DNA of 64,000 nucleotides from assembly GCA_031551355.1 (NCBI GenBank), contig JAVBNT010000006.1, forward strand, positions 62,001 through 126,000, read 5' to 3'. The DNA is from JAVBNT01 sp031551355. GTDB lineage: Bacteria > Vulcanimicrobiota > CADAWZ01. The notes under the pieces are model-generated. The model was not told where the DNA came from and ran no database searches. It saw only the letters and a program-made list of their open reading frames with translations. Position numbers and translations under genes: made by a program. This document shows, piece after piece, positions 43,187 through 52,144 of this stretch. Positions within the stretch are counted from its first letter, which is position 1. Each line of letters begins with the position of its first letter.

Positions 43187-43512
43187 GCAAATTGGTTGAG
43201 ATGCTAAGACAAAAACAATGCGACGAGCGGAGCATAAGTAAGTTTACGTTTAGCGGGCAATTTTCAAAGCAATTTCGCAAGATGGATTCCCGCCTGCGCG
43301 GGAATGACGCTACCGCAACGACGCAGACTGCAACATTCCGATGAAAAGAAAAATCAGGGCAAATTGGTTGAGATGCTAAGATAAAAACAATGCGACGAGC
43401 GGAGCATAAGTAAGTTTACGTTTAGCGGGCAATTTTCAAAGCAATTTCGCAAGATGGATTCCCGCCTGCGCGGGAATGACGCTACCGCAACGACGCAAAT
43501 TACAAACATTCC
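43187..43512. repeat. tandem direct repeats of 172-base period, hairpin-family relatives
   Basis: Two copies begin at 43187 and 43359 and are nearly identical over 130 bases. Both contain TTGAGATGCTAAG and end near GCAACGACGCA, the conserved loops of the stop-codon hairpin family. Both have acquired a REP-like palindrome (ATTCCCGC-CTGC-GCGGGAAT, 43286-43305 and 43458-43477). Their outer arms no longer pair. The frame 43153-43344 across them is not a gene. Confidence 0.8.
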
Positions 43513-43521
43513 TTATAAAAA

Positions 43522-43650
43522 ATAAATCACTTAAAACAGGAGGAGATGTTAAGTCAAAGGCAATTTCTACGAGTGAGGTGTAGGTTTCCCTACATTGAGC
43601 GAGAGAAATTGCCTGCGACGACACAGATTCGCCTGTTTTAAGTGATTTAT
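43522..43650 (-). repeat. nested-hairpin element beginning on a stop codon, copy 2
   Basis: The outer stem (43522-43540 with 43632-43650) is perfect over 19 bases. Inside are GAGATGTTAAG, an inner stem GGCAATTTC/GAAATTGCC, an apical GTGTAGG/CCTACA stem and, on the return, CGACACAGATTC. The TAA stop of sua5 (43649-43647) is part of the outer stem. A T-run follows the element on the minus strand. Confidence 0.85.
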
Positions 43651-44660
43651 AGTTTGATGACTTCGGTGGCGGCACTGCATAACCTATCCATAATCGCCCA
43701 GCCGACGCCTTCGCGGCTGATACCTTCGACGAGCACAATTTCCATTTCCGTCTTTTCAAAGGCTCTCATACAGGCAAAGAAGTTTCTGGAAATGACTTCC
43801 GGTTCGCTATGGGAACCCATAACTTTCAAGTTCGGACGCTGTCCGAGATGTTCTTCGCTGGCGGCAGTGACAAGCAAACCGACTCTGCCCTTGTATTCAA
43901 GCTCAAACTTATCATACATTTTCTTCATTGTCGGGATAAGCCTGTCTTTGTCCGCCTCCAAAACGATAATCCTCAAATTGGAGCTGGTTTTATTTTCACG
44001 GGAAAGGTTGGCGTCTCCGGAAAGTAAAAACTCGGCACCGGCAACCTCGGAAATATCGCGGTGATTTATGAACCCGCTTCTTAAAATGCGGAAAGGTTTC
44101 ACGGTAAAGTCTACTACGGTAGACTCAATGCCAAGCGGAATGTCATCCTCATTGTTGAGCAGTCCATCAATAGAATCGGACAGTTCCGAGATAACATGCT
44201 CTTTATTTACGGCCGAAAAGCGGCCGCTTTTATTCGCGCTGGTGGCAACAAGAACTCCATCAAGATGGGACGACAGCTTAAGAAAAGTGTCGTTGGACGG
44301 CACACGTATGCCCACCTTGCGGCTGCCGGCGGTGACAATGTCAGGAACGAGATCGCTTTTTTCCAAAACAAGCATTAACGGACCGGGGATAAAACGTTCG
44401 ATCAAAGCAAGCGCCTCCGGAGGGATCTCCTTGACAAAAGGTCTGGCATCATCAATGTTTTTTGCATGGATCGCCAGCGGTTTGGAAAAACTCCTGTCTT
44501 TTATTTCATAAATTCTTCTTATAGATTCTATATTTTTTATCAGCGTCCCCAACCCGTAGACTGTTTCCGTCGGAAAGGCAAGTAAGCCGCCGTTCTTTAA
44601 AATAGAGGCCGCTTCAGTAAATTCTTTTTCACTGTCGTTTTTAACTTCGAGAATCTTCAT
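43647..44660 (-). CDS. threonylcarbamoyl-AMP synthase, Sua5 type
   Basis: This enzyme makes threonylcarbamoyl-AMP for the t6A37 modification of tRNAs. The YrdC domain begins at the ATG at 44660: ILKNGGLLAFPTETVYGLG, then KPLAIHAKN, LIERFIPGPLMLVLEKS, GIRVPSNDTF and ATSANKSGRFSAV. The 337-residue length and the extra C-terminal Sua5 domain (KVMGSHSEPEVISRNFFACM, EGVGWAIMDRLCSAA) distinguish it from short TsaC. A longer frame to 44855 enters ispG and is rejected. It lies 31 bases after ispG and its TAA overlaps a structured repeat. Confidence 0.95.
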   Translation of the reverse strand: MKILEVKNDSEKEFTEAASILKNGGLLAFPTETVYGLGTLIKNIESIRRIYEIKDRSFSKPLAIHAKNIDDARPFVKEIPPEALALIERFIPGPLMLVLEKSDLVPDIVTAGSRKVGIRVPSNDTFLKLSSHLDGVLVATSANKSGRFSAVNKEHVISELSDSIDGLLNNEDDIPLGIESTVVDFTVKPFRILRSGFINHRDISEVAGAEFLLSGDANLSRENKTSSNLRIIVLEADKDRLIPTMKKMYDKFELEYKGRVGLLVTAASEEHLGQRPNLKVMGSHSEPEVISRNFFACMRAFEKTEMEIVLVEGISREGVGWAIMDRLCSAATEVIKL

Positions 44661-44691
44661 AGGTAAACAAACACCCCTGTATCTTTCGTAA

Positions 44692-45750
44692 TCATTTGGA
44701 CAAAAAATCTTCGACTTCATCCATAAGAGCTTTAAATAAATCTTCTTCCCTGACCTTTTTGACAATAATTCCTTTTCTGAAAATAACGCCCTCGGATCGG
44801 CCTCCGGCACAGCCCAGATCGGCCTCTCTGGCTTCTCCCGGGCCGTTAACAACACAACCCATTACGGCAACGGTTATTTGCCTGCTGCAGGTGGAAAGAG
44901 CGTCATTAACCTTTTCCGCCAGGGAATAGATGTCAATTCCCGTACGCCCGCAGCCCGGACATGAAACGACTACTGCGCCGCGTTTTCTAAGTTCCAGAGA
45001 CTTCAGTATTTCCCAGGCCGCCTTTACCTCGTTTAACGGATCGGCAGTCAGGGAAACTCTGATTGTATCACCGATCCCCATATTCAATAATGAGCCTATT
45101 CCCACAGAGGAGCGGATTGAACCGGAAAACAATGTTCCCGACTCGGTAACCCCGATATGCAGGGGATAGTCAAAGCCGGAGGCCAGCATTTTATTGGTTT
45201 CAATCAGCCGCGGAACAGAGAAAGTTTTGACCGAGACGACAATGTCTTCAAAACCAAGTTCTTCGAAAGCCCTTATTTCATTAGACGCACTTTCAAACAG
45301 AGCGTCCGCTGTCGGCGAGCCGTATTTTTTAAGAAGTTTTTTATCCAGTGAGCCGGAGTTAACACCAATACGAATAGGAACTTTCCTCGATTTTGCCAAT
45401 GCAACAATATCGGCAAGATGCTCTTTTTTCTGAAGGTTACCGGGGTTAAGCCTCAGCTTGTCTGCCCCCTGGTGCAATGATTCCATGGCAAGCTTCCAGT
45501 CAAAATGGATATCGGCCACAACCGGCACAGGAGATTTTTCGATAATCTTCCCCAGCCTTGAGGCTGCCTCCATGTCAGGAACGGCAACACGCACCATTTC
45601 ACAACCGGCTTCGCAAAGAGCATGAATCTGTTCTATCGTTGCCGACGTTTCAGACGCAGGTTTGTTTGTCATTGTCTGAACAACAACGGGGGCACCTCCG
45701 CCGATGGGGAGATCGCGCACAAATAATTGACGGCTATTTTTAAAAACCAT
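44692..45750 (-). CDS. ispG: 4-hydroxy-3-methylbut-2-en-1-yl diphosphate synthase (IspG/GcpE)
   Basis: IspG is the 4Fe-4S enzyme of the sixth step of the MEP isoprenoid pathway. The start (LPIGGGAPVVVQTMTNKPAS) and the barrel (PVVADIHFDWKLAMESL, LRLNPGNL) are typical. The cluster cysteines are in SCPGCGRTG and the C-terminal VMGCVVNGPGEAREADLG. At 352 residues it is the short bacterial form. It starts 2 bases after rseP ends, so the rseP-ispG pair, common in bacteria, is kept as an operon with sua5. Together with dxr at 52974 it shows that the MEP route is used. Confidence 0.97.
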   Translation of the reverse strand: MVFKNSRQLFVRDLPIGGGAPVVVQTMTNKPASETSATIEQIHALCEAGCEMVRVAVPDMEAASRLGKIIEKSPVPVVADIHFDWKLAMESLHQGADKLRLNPGNLQKKEHLADIVALAKSRKVPIRIGVNSGSLDKKLLKKYGSPTADALFESASNEIRAFEELGFEDIVVSVKTFSVPRLIETNKMLASGFDYPLHIGVTESGTLFSGSIRSSVGIGSLLNMGIGDTIRVSLTADPLNEVKAAWEILKSLELRKRGAVVVSCPGCGRTGIDIYSLAEKVNDALSTCSRQITVAVMGCVVNGPGEAREADLGCAGGRSEGVIFRKGIIVKKVREEDLFKALMDEVEDFLSK

Positions 45751-45752
45751 TT

Positions 45753-46856
45753 TTAAAAGAAAGTTATACCTTTTATGAGTCGCATTATGTCGTTAAATGT
45801 AAAGAAAATCACCAGTATAATCAGGAAACAGAAACCAACCCAGTGGACCATTCCTTCCTTATTCGGATCAATTGCCTTTTTAGTAATGCCGGTAAAGGCA
45901 ATAACGGCTATTCTCGCCCCGTCAAGAGCCGGAAAGGGAATCAGGTTAAAAACACCGATCAGCACATTAATCATCGCAATAAAATACAAAAGACTGGCAA
46001 AACCTTTGCGGTACATTTCAAAAAACATCTGTCCGATGCCGACAGGACCGGCTGAACCTTCGGCAACTTCTTTGGCCTTCATTTTCCCCTGAACAACCAT
46101 AGCTACCGCCATAAACGGAGAAATAGTAAACTTATATGTCTTGTCAAAACTGTCGATTACAACTTCACCCGGAGAAACCCTTACAAACCTCATATCCATT
46201 GATTTCGTATCCGGCTGGAAGCCGATGATGCCGATTTTATCCGTCCCGGAATATCCCGGCATCGGTACGGGCGTGACTTTTCTCGTAAAATAATCCTCAC
46301 CGCGCTTTATCTTCAAAGTAAGCTCAACACCGCTGCTGGAATGTATTTTGCTTATAAGTGCCATTGCATCCGTTACCGGCACACCGTCTATTTCCGTAAT
46401 ATAATCTCCGCTTTGCAGGCCGATAGCCTGAGCCGGGGTATTCTCCATTACCTTGCCGACTTTTGGCTTCAGATACATCTCACCGACACCAAAAACAAAA
46501 CCTATAAGCAAAAAAAGCAAAATTGCAACCGCATAATTCATCAGCGGCCCGGCAGCAATTACCTTTATTTTTTCCCAGGGCGTCTTATTCTGGAAATTGC
46601 CGGGATCATCCGGGTCTTCACAGGCCTTCTCATCTTCCCCTTCCATCGATACAAAACCGCCGAAAGGGAAGGCTCTTAAAGCGTATTCGGTGTCTCCCGA
46701 TTTTCTGGTTATAAGCTTAGGCCCGAAACCCAGGGCAAACTCATGCACTCTGATACCGACACGTCTGGCCATTAAAAAATGTCCGAGCTCGTGGATAAAA
46801 ATGATAAATCCAAAGCTCAGAAATACTACAATTATTCCCAATATATTGTCAAACAT
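45753..46856 (-). CDS. rseP: site-2 intramembrane zinc protease RseP
   Basis: RseP cuts transmembrane substrates such as anti-sigma factors and signal peptide remnants. The zinc motif HELGH sits in the first membrane helix (FIIFIHELGHFLMARR), one PDZ domain follows (about residues 120-205, with GLQSGDYITEIDGVPV), and the second metal ligand is in NVLIGVFNLIPFPALDGARI. The start is ATG 46856 with GAGGAG upstream; the longer frame to 46922 lacks this and adds a non-conserved segment. The 367 residues fit the single-PDZ form. Confidence 0.95.
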   Translation of the reverse strand: MFDNILGIIVVFLSFGFIIFIHELGHFLMARRVGIRVHEFALGFGPKLITRKSGDTEYALRAFPFGGFVSMEGEDEKACEDPDDPGNFQNKTPWEKIKVIAAGPLMNYAVAILLFLLIGFVFGVGEMYLKPKVGKVMENTPAQAIGLQSGDYITEIDGVPVTDAMALISKIHSSSGVELTLKIKRGEDYFTRKVTPVPMPGYSGTDKIGIIGFQPDTKSMDMRFVRVSPGEVVIDSFDKTYKFTISPFMAVAMVVQGKMKAKEVAEGSAGPVGIGQMFFEMYRKGFASLLYFIAMINVLIGVFNLIPFPALDGARIAVIAFTGITKKAIDPNKEGMVHWVGFCFLIILVIFFTFNDIMRLIKGITFF

Positions 46857-47050
46857 ATAACACCAACTCCTCAAAAGACAGCGGCACCTGGCCGCCGGCA
46901 AAATATCTACTAATTGTATCAAAAAAATCCGACTATTGCAAATCCGGCAATTGCTGCGGTTTTACGGTAATTACAGAACGCCGTTTTTGCCGGTTTTTCT
47001 TATTATTTTCCTGACAAATCACTATTTAAAGCCGACAAAATTGATAAGCT

Positions 47051-47800
47051 TTACCGCCTGACTTTTTCAACCATTTTTTCCATAACGGCACCAGCCATGT
47101 CGTTAATGACAATCGAAGCCATCGAATCATAGGGAGTCCTGTCCCTATTGATCAGAATCATATTCTTCCCTGCAAAATAGTTGATCAGTCCCGCAGCAGG
47201 ATAAACCCTCAGGCTTGTTCCGGCAACAATCAAAGTATCGGCCTTTTTAATCTCGTCAACGGAAGCTTCCATAACGTCAAAATCAAGGCTTTCTCCGTAA
47301 AAAACGATATCAGGCCTGACGACCCCGTTACAATCGTCACAATGCGGCACATCAGCGGATTTTTCAATAAAGGACAACGGGAAGTTTTTCCCGCAATCGG
47401 AGCATATGTTGCGGAACATATTGCCATGAAGCTCCCAAACGTTATGGGAGCCGGCGTCCTGATGCAAATTGTCGATGTTCTGCGTAATTACACTCTTCAT
47501 AATGCCCATTTCTTCCAGCCGGGCAAATGCTTTATGACATCCGCTGGGCAGCGGTTTCTGTTTAAGGAAAACAGATTTATGGATCTGATAAAATAAAGCG
47601 GTATTTTGCACAAAAAAATCAATACTCAAAATTTCTTCAGGGCTGCGCTGATATTTTTCCCGCAGCATATCAAACACACCGCCCGGAGAACGAAAGTCGG
47701 GAACACCGCTTTCAGTTGAGACTCCTGCTCCGGTAAAGGCAACCGTATATTTACTTCCCGACAATATTTCCGCGCAATCTTCGATTTTTTTCAGTTCCAT
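47051..47800 (-). CDS. Sir2-family NAD-dependent protein deacylase (CobB-like)
   Basis: Sirtuins remove acyl groups from lysines using NAD. The protein has GAGVSTESGVPDFRSP for NAD binding, TQNIDNLHQDAG, the catalytic His in ELHGNMF, a complete zinc ribbon (CSDCGK then CDDCNG) and VRPDIVFYGE, ending with GTSLRVYPAAGL. The start is ATG 47800, placed by GGGAGG a few bases upstream. At 249 residues it is a standard bacterial class. It is probably transcribed alone. Confidence 0.95.
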   Translation of the reverse strand: MELKKIEDCAEILSGSKYTVAFTGAGVSTESGVPDFRSPGGVFDMLREKYQRSPEEILSIDFFVQNTALFYQIHKSVFLKQKPLPSGCHKAFARLEEMGIMKSVITQNIDNLHQDAGSHNVWELHGNMFRNICSDCGKNFPLSFIEKSADVPHCDDCNGVVRPDIVFYGESLDFDVMEASVDEIKKADTLIVAGTSLRVYPAAGLINYFAGKNMILINRDRTPYDSMASIVINDMAGAVMEKMVEKVRR

Positions 47801-47859
47801 AATCCCTCCCGATATCAAAAAATAAATACCATATTTTATTAAAGTAAGACTTTAAACTA

Positions 47860-47887
47860 TTGACAAAAATATCTCAAGCTATAAAAT
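47860..47887 (+). promoter_or_regulatory. promoter of the rpsB operon
   Basis: TTGACA (47860-47865), 16 bases, TAAAAT (47882-47887). It is the best sigma-70 match upstream of rpsB. Confidence 0.75.
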
Positions 47888-47889
47888 AG

Positions 47890-48039
47890 TAAGAGCTAAA
47901 ATCTAATTCTATTTTGAAAAAGGAGGAAACCTTTTCACAAAAAACAAAATTCTCACGCTTTCTGATTCATACTCCGGGTCCTATTGGACAAGTATGGAAA
48001 TGAAGAAGCGGAGGCAAACCCGGAAAAGGAGAAAAGAAA
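47890..48039 (+). promoter_or_regulatory. rpsB 5' leader
   Basis: About 150 untranslated bases separate the promoter from rpsB. They include AAAGGAGGAAACC with no gene after it and a possible stem CCGGGT/ACCCGG bracketing the region before the ribosome site. Length and position fit an S2-binding autoregulatory leader, which is known upstream of rpsB in many bacteria; I cannot confirm the motif. Confidence 0.4.
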
Positions 48040-48834
48040 ATGGCTATAATATCAATGAAACAGCTCCTCGAGGCAGGAGTGCACTTCGGTCACCAGACCA
48101 GAAGATGGAACCCGAAGATGTCAAGATACATCTTCACTGAGAGAAATGGTATATATATCATCGATCTCCAGAAAACAGTAGGCAAAGTAAAAGAAGCCTA
48201 CAATTTTATTCAGGAAGTTGTCAAAAACAACAAGACAATACTTTTTGTCGGCACAAAAAAACAGGCTCAGGAAGCTGTTGTTGAAGATGCAGCAAGATGC
48301 GGAATGTATTATGTCAACCAGAGATGGCTCGGCGGAATGCTGACGAACTTCAAAACGATTGAGAAACGTATAAACCGTCTCAAAGAGCTTGAAAGAGAAA
48401 GAGACAACGGAACCTTTGAAATTCTTCCTAAAAAGGAAGTTATCCGTAAACTCGACGAACTTAAAAAACTTGAAAAATTCCTCGGCGGCATAAAAGATAT
48501 GAATAAACTGCCGGGTGCGCTGTTTATTGTAGATCCCAGAAAAGAAAGAATCGCAGTTGCCGAAGCGAAAAAACTCGGTATTCCGATCGTTGCTATTGTT
48601 GACACAAACTGTGATCCGGACGAGATCGATTATCCGATCCCCGGAAATGATGATGCTATCAGAGCCGTAAAACTGCTTTGCGGAAAAATGGCTGACGCCG
48701 TTTTGGAAGCACAGGCCGAGCTCGAAAGCCTTAACTCCGAAGAGTCCGGAGAAGCTGTCGAAGAGCAGGTTGTCACACTTGCCGACACACAGGATGCTTC
48801 AGCAGAGCAGCTTGTAGGAGCTATGCCTGAATAA
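48040..48834 (+). CDS. rpsB: 30S ribosomal protein S2
   Basis: S2 binds 16S rRNA and recruits S1. All landmarks are present: MKQLLEAGVHFGHQTRRWNPKM, YIIDLQKTV, FVGTKKQAQEAV, YVNQRWLGGMLTNFKT and PGALFIVDPRKERIAVAEA. The 264 residues include an acidic C-terminal tail. AAAAGGAG precedes the ATG. It begins the translation and envelope-lipid run rpsB-tsf-pyrH-frr-(small gene)-uppS-cdsA-dxr. Confidence 0.98.
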   Translation: MAIISMKQLLEAGVHFGHQTRRWNPKMSRYIFTERNGIYIIDLQKTVGKVKEAYNFIQEVVKNNKTILFVGTKKQAQEAVVEDAARCGMYYVNQRWLGGMLTNFKTIEKRINRLKELERERDNGTFEILPKKEVIRKLDELKKLEKFLGGIKDMNKLPGALFIVDPRKERIAVAEAKKLGIPIVAIVDTNCDPDEIDYPIPGNDDAIRAVKLLCGKMADAVLEAQAELESLNSEESGEAVEEQVVTLADTQDASAEQLVGAMPE

Positions 48835-48862
48835 ATAGCAACTGAAAATTTAGTTGTTATAC

Positions 48863-48996
48863 ATTATCTTACAGGGATTTATGGAATGTCCGCAGTCCTG
48901 CCCGTAATATTGGATATGGATTCCCGCATACGCGGGAATGACAAAAGCCGATTTATGGAATGCCGGATGCGTTCCGTAACATCCCTGTAAGATAAT
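48863..48996 (+). repeat. long hairpin between rpsB and tsf with an apical REP palindrome
   Basis: The outer arms (48863-48878 and 48981-48996, ATTATCTTACAGGGAT) pair perfectly over 16 bases. A REP-like palindrome ATTCCCGC-ATAC-GCGGGAAT (48920-48939) forms the inner hairpin. It could set the S2 to EF-Ts ratio by partial termination or RNA processing. Confidence 0.75.
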
Positions 48997-49027
48997 TTTA
49001 AATATATTTTGTTGGAGGACGCATTTT

Positions 49028-49891
49028 ATGTCTAATAATATTTCATCCGAACTGGTAAAACAACTGCGTGAAATCACAAACGCGGGTATAATGGAATGCA
49101 GAAACGCCCTTATAAAATGTGAGGGCGATATGGATAAAGCTCAGGAAATACTGAGACAAAGAGGTGCTGAAAAAGCCGAGAAGAAAAAAGACAGAACAAC
49201 AAATTCTGGTAAAATAGAAGCCTATGTCAACGCCGACGGAACCGGTGTTCTTATGGAGCTTAATTGTGAAACGGATTTCGTGGCAAAGAACGAAATGTTC
49301 CATGAACTTGCCAGGGACATCGCATTACAAACAGCCGAAACTTCACCGGAATCGGTTGAAGCTCTCCTTACACAGCCATTTATTAAAGACAAAAGCAAGA
49401 CAGTTGACGGCATACTCAAAGAAGCCATCGGAAAAATAGGCGAAAATATGTCTGTCAGACGTTTCGCAAGATTTACCGGCAAAATAGAATCATACATTCA
49501 CATGAGCAAAATAGGCGTTCTTGTCGAACTTGGCTGTGAAGATGGCTTTGATTTCCATCCGCTGGCAAAAGATATTGCTATGCAAATTGCCGCACAGGCC
49601 CCGGAATTCATCTCCAGAGAAGATATTCCGGCTGAGATGGTAGAGAAGCAAAAAGCCGTTATAAAACAGCTTGTAATAGATGAAAACAGCAAAGAAGCAA
49701 AACCGAAACCGGAAAACATTGTCGAAAAAATCGCCGTTGGTAGATTTGACAAGTATTGCCAGTCTGCATGTCTTTTGGAGCAGGCGTTTATCAAAGATCA
49801 AAATAAAACAATTGCCGATGTCATCAAAGAAGCCGGCAAAAACGTTTCCGTAAAACGTTTTGTAAGATACAGCCTCGGCGAAAGCGTATAA
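49028..49891 (+). CDS. tsf: elongation factor Ts
   Basis: EF-Ts exchanges GDP for GTP on EF-Tu. The UBA-like start (LVKQLREITNAGIMECRNAL), DMDKAQEILRQRGAEKA, the core ETDFVAKNEMFHELARDIA, and two dimerisation subdomains ending in MSVRRFARF and VSVKRFVRY are all present. The length of 287 residues is normal. GGAGG lies 9 bases before the ATG. It follows rpsB after a hairpin-containing gap and precedes pyrH by 6 bases. Confidence 0.97.
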   Translation: MSNNISSELVKQLREITNAGIMECRNALIKCEGDMDKAQEILRQRGAEKAEKKKDRTTNSGKIEAYVNADGTGVLMELNCETDFVAKNEMFHELARDIALQTAETSPESVEALLTQPFIKDKSKTVDGILKEAIGKIGENMSVRRFARFTGKIESYIHMSKIGVLVELGCEDGFDFHPLAKDIAMQIAAQAPEFISREDIPAEMVEKQKAVIKQLVIDENSKEAKPKPENIVEKIAVGRFDKYCQSACLLEQAFIKDQNKTIADVIKEAGKNVSVKRFVRYSLGESV

Positions 49892-49897
49892 ATACAG

Positions 49898-50602
49898 ATG
49901 CTGTATAACAAAATCCTTTTAAAGCTCAGCGGAGAAGCCTTTAGCGGCGATAAGGGACATGGCATTAACAGGCCGACACTTGTTTCGCTCGCCAAAGAGA
50001 TTAAATCGCTGGTGGACTCAGGAATAAAAGTTGCCGTCGTCATAGGCGGCGGCAATTTTTGGAGAGGCCGTGACGCCGAGAACTATGATCGGGTTACAGC
50101 CGATTCCATAGGAATGATCGCAACAGTAATGAACGGTCTGGCCTTCAGGGATGTTCTGCAAAGTGAAGGCATCAGCGCCAGAGTAATGTCGGCAGTGGAA
50201 GTTCCGCGTTTCGCAGAAATTCTTATTATTCCGAAAGCAAGGGCATATATGGAAAACGGCGATGTCGTTATTTTTTCCGGAGGAACGGGAACGCCCTTCT
50301 TCAGTACTGATACAACAGCGGCACTGAGAGCTCTCGACATAAAGGCACAGGCGATATTCAAAGCAACACTCGTTGACGGTGTATACGACAAGGATCCACA
50401 CAAATTTAATGATGCCGTAAAATATGATTCGATAACGTACATGCAGGTTTTGCAGAATCGTCTGGCGGTTATGGACTCAACAGCGATATCTCTATGTATG
50501 GACAATAAACTGCCCATTCACATATTCAATCTTGATATTCCAGGTAATATAATCAACATACTTAAAGGGCAGCTTATAGGCACGATAGTAAAGGAGAATT
50601 GA
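49898..50602 (+). CDS. pyrH: uridylate kinase
   Basis: UMP kinase makes UDP from UMP and ATP. The amino-acid-kinase fold is clear: KILLKLSGEAFSG, VAVVIGGGNFWRGRD, DSIGMIATVMNGLAFRDVL, FSGGTGTPFFSTDTTAALRA and GVYDKDPHKF. 234 residues is the usual size. It sits in the tsf-pyrH-frr order conserved in many bacteria, 6 bases after tsf and 3 before frr. Confidence 0.97.
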   Translation: MLYNKILLKLSGEAFSGDKGHGINRPTLVSLAKEIKSLVDSGIKVAVVIGGGNFWRGRDAENYDRVTADSIGMIATVMNGLAFRDVLQSEGISARVMSAVEVPRFAEILIIPKARAYMENGDVVIFSGGTGTPFFSTDTTAALRALDIKAQAIFKATLVDGVYDKDPHKFNDAVKYDSITYMQVLQNRLAVMDSTAISLCMDNKLPIHIFNLDIPGNIINILKGQLIGTIVKEN

Positions 50603-50605
50603 ATA

Positions 50606-51166
50606 ATGCTAGATCCAAAAATTATTTCCGGTGCGGAAGATAAAATGCAAAAATCAGTCGAGGTCTTTAAAAAAGACCTCATGGGAGTAAGAACAGGCAG
50701 AGCGACTCCGGCGCTGCTCGACAGAATACAGGCCGAAGCATACGGCACTGCGACACCTTTGGCCCAACTTGCAAACATAACGATTCCCGACGCCAGAACT
50801 ATAGTCGTTCAGCCTTGGGACAAAACAGTTCTTTCAGCCATAGATAAAGCAATACAAAAATCGGATATAGGAATTCATCCCGTCAATGACGGCAATGTCA
50901 TCAGGCTTTCGATACCGCCGTTAACAGGTGAAAGAAGAAAAGAACTGGTAAAAATAGTCAAGAAAAAATCGGAAGAAGGAAAGGTTTCTCTGAGAAATAT
51001 CAGAAGAGATATAAACGACGAACTTAAAAAACTGGAGAAAGCCGCTTCCGCTTCCGAAGACGAAGTAAGAAGAGCCACCGAACAGGTTCAGAAAATAACG
51101 GATAAGTATATTAAGCTTTTTGACGACATGGCAGCAAACAAAGAGAAGGAAATCACCGAAATTTGA
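50606..51166 (+). CDS. frr: ribosome recycling factor
   Basis: RRF splits post-termination ribosomes together with EF-G. The family pattern is complete: MQKSVEVFKKDLMGVRTGRA, ANITIPDARTIVVQPWDK, GIHPVNDGNVIRLSIPPLT, ERRKELVKIVKKKSEEGKVS and RNIRRDINDELKKLE. 186 residues is normal. AAGGAG is 10 bases before the ATG. The stop overlaps the start of the next small frame. Confidence 0.98.
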   Translation: MLDPKIISGAEDKMQKSVEVFKKDLMGVRTGRATPALLDRIQAEAYGTATPLAQLANITIPDARTIVVQPWDKTVLSAIDKAIQKSDIGIHPVNDGNVIRLSIPPLTGERRKELVKIVKKKSEEGKVSLRNIRRDINDELKKLEKAASASEDEVRRATEQVQKITDKYIKLFDDMAANKEKEITEI

Positions 51167-51348
51167 GTCTGCTAGGCAGTATATACAATCTGAGAAACGT
51201 ATTAAAACATTATCAGCACCCCCTGAAACTTTCTGTTTTAAGCAATAACAGAAAACCATATGGAATGGGTAAGCTGAGAATTATCTCGATTCGGGAGCTA
51301 AACGGCATAACCGAGCTGATAGTCGCATATGAAGATTATTGCAGGTAG
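51163..51348 (+). CDS. small protein of unknown function between frr and uppS
   Basis: A 61-residue frame starts at a TTG that overlaps the frr stop (TTGA) and fills most of the gap before uppS. The translated sequence looks protein-like, with KLRIISIRELNGITELIVAY near its end, but I know no family. There is no clear ribosome site; translation would rely on coupling to frr. Confidence 0.4.
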   Translation: MSLLGSIYNLRNVLKHYQHPLKLSVLSNNRKPYGMGKLRIISIRELNGITELIVAYEDYCR

Positions 51349-51395
51349 CCTTTTGAACTCCTGTATCAACATATAATATTTTTGAGAAAAGAAAC

Positions 51396-52142
51396 ATGTA
51401 TTCAAGTCCGCAGTTTGACTTAATGTTATCAAAACTTGATAAGACGTTGATGCCAGAGCATATTGCGGTAATTATGGACGGCAACAGACGTTGGGCAAAA
51501 GAAAGAAACCTTCCGGCAGCTATCGGGCACCGCGAAGGTGAAAAAGCGTTCCACAAACTGGTTGAAGTCGCCAGTGATATCGGCATAAAGGTGCTTACGG
51601 CCTATGCTTTTTCAGTTGAGAATTGGAAACGTTCAACTGAAGAAGTAGGGATTCTTATGCACCTTTTTGAATTTTATATGAAGGAAGAAAGAAAGTATCT
51701 TATTCAAAATAAAATAAAATTCAGAATCATCGGTGACAAATCTCCTCTCCCGGCTTCCCTTATAAAAGAATTTGTGAAAACGGAAGAACTGACGAAAGAT
51801 TTTACCGGTATGACATTAAATCTGGCTGTAAACTACGGTTCGAGAATGGAAATAATTACGGCAGTAAGAGATCTTGCCGGGATGGTAAAAAATGGGCAGC
51901 TCAAAACGGAAGAAATAGACGAAGTGGTTATTTCCGAACATTTGATGACCAGAGGACAAAAAGATCCGGATTTGCTCATACGCACCAGCGGGGAAATGAG
52001 AATCAGCAATTTTCTCCTATGGCAGTGTGCTTACAGTGAATTCTTTTTCACGGAAGCTTACTGGCCTGAATTTACGCCGGAGCTGTTCCTGACGGCTATC
52101 GGTGAATATCAGCGAAGAAACAGAAGATTCGGGGGGTCCTGA
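51396..52142 (+). CDS. uppS: undecaprenyl diphosphate synthase (isoprenyl transferase)
   Basis: UppS builds the C55 lipid carrier for peptidoglycan and other glycans. The signatures are IAVIMDGNRRWAK with the catalytic Asp, GHREGEKAF, LTAYAFSVENWKR, LNLAVNYGSR and DLLIRTSGEMRISNFLLWQ. 248 residues is normal. It is followed after 2 bases by cdsA. Confidence 0.97.
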   Translation: MYSSPQFDLMLSKLDKTLMPEHIAVIMDGNRRWAKERNLPAAIGHREGEKAFHKLVEVASDIGIKVLTAYAFSVENWKRSTEEVGILMHLFEFYMKEERKYLIQNKIKFRIIGDKSPLPASLIKEFVKTEELTKDFTGMTLNLAVNYGSRMEIITAVRDLAGMVKNGQLKTEEIDEVVISEHLMTRGQKDPDLLIRTSGEMRISNFLLWQCAYSEFFFTEAYWPEFTPELFLTAIGEYQRRNRRFGGS

Positions 52143-52144
52143 GA

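Noticed and set aside
43153..43344. 63-codon open frame
   Set aside because: It lies in the tandem repeat and is not kept in the second repeat copy as a gene.
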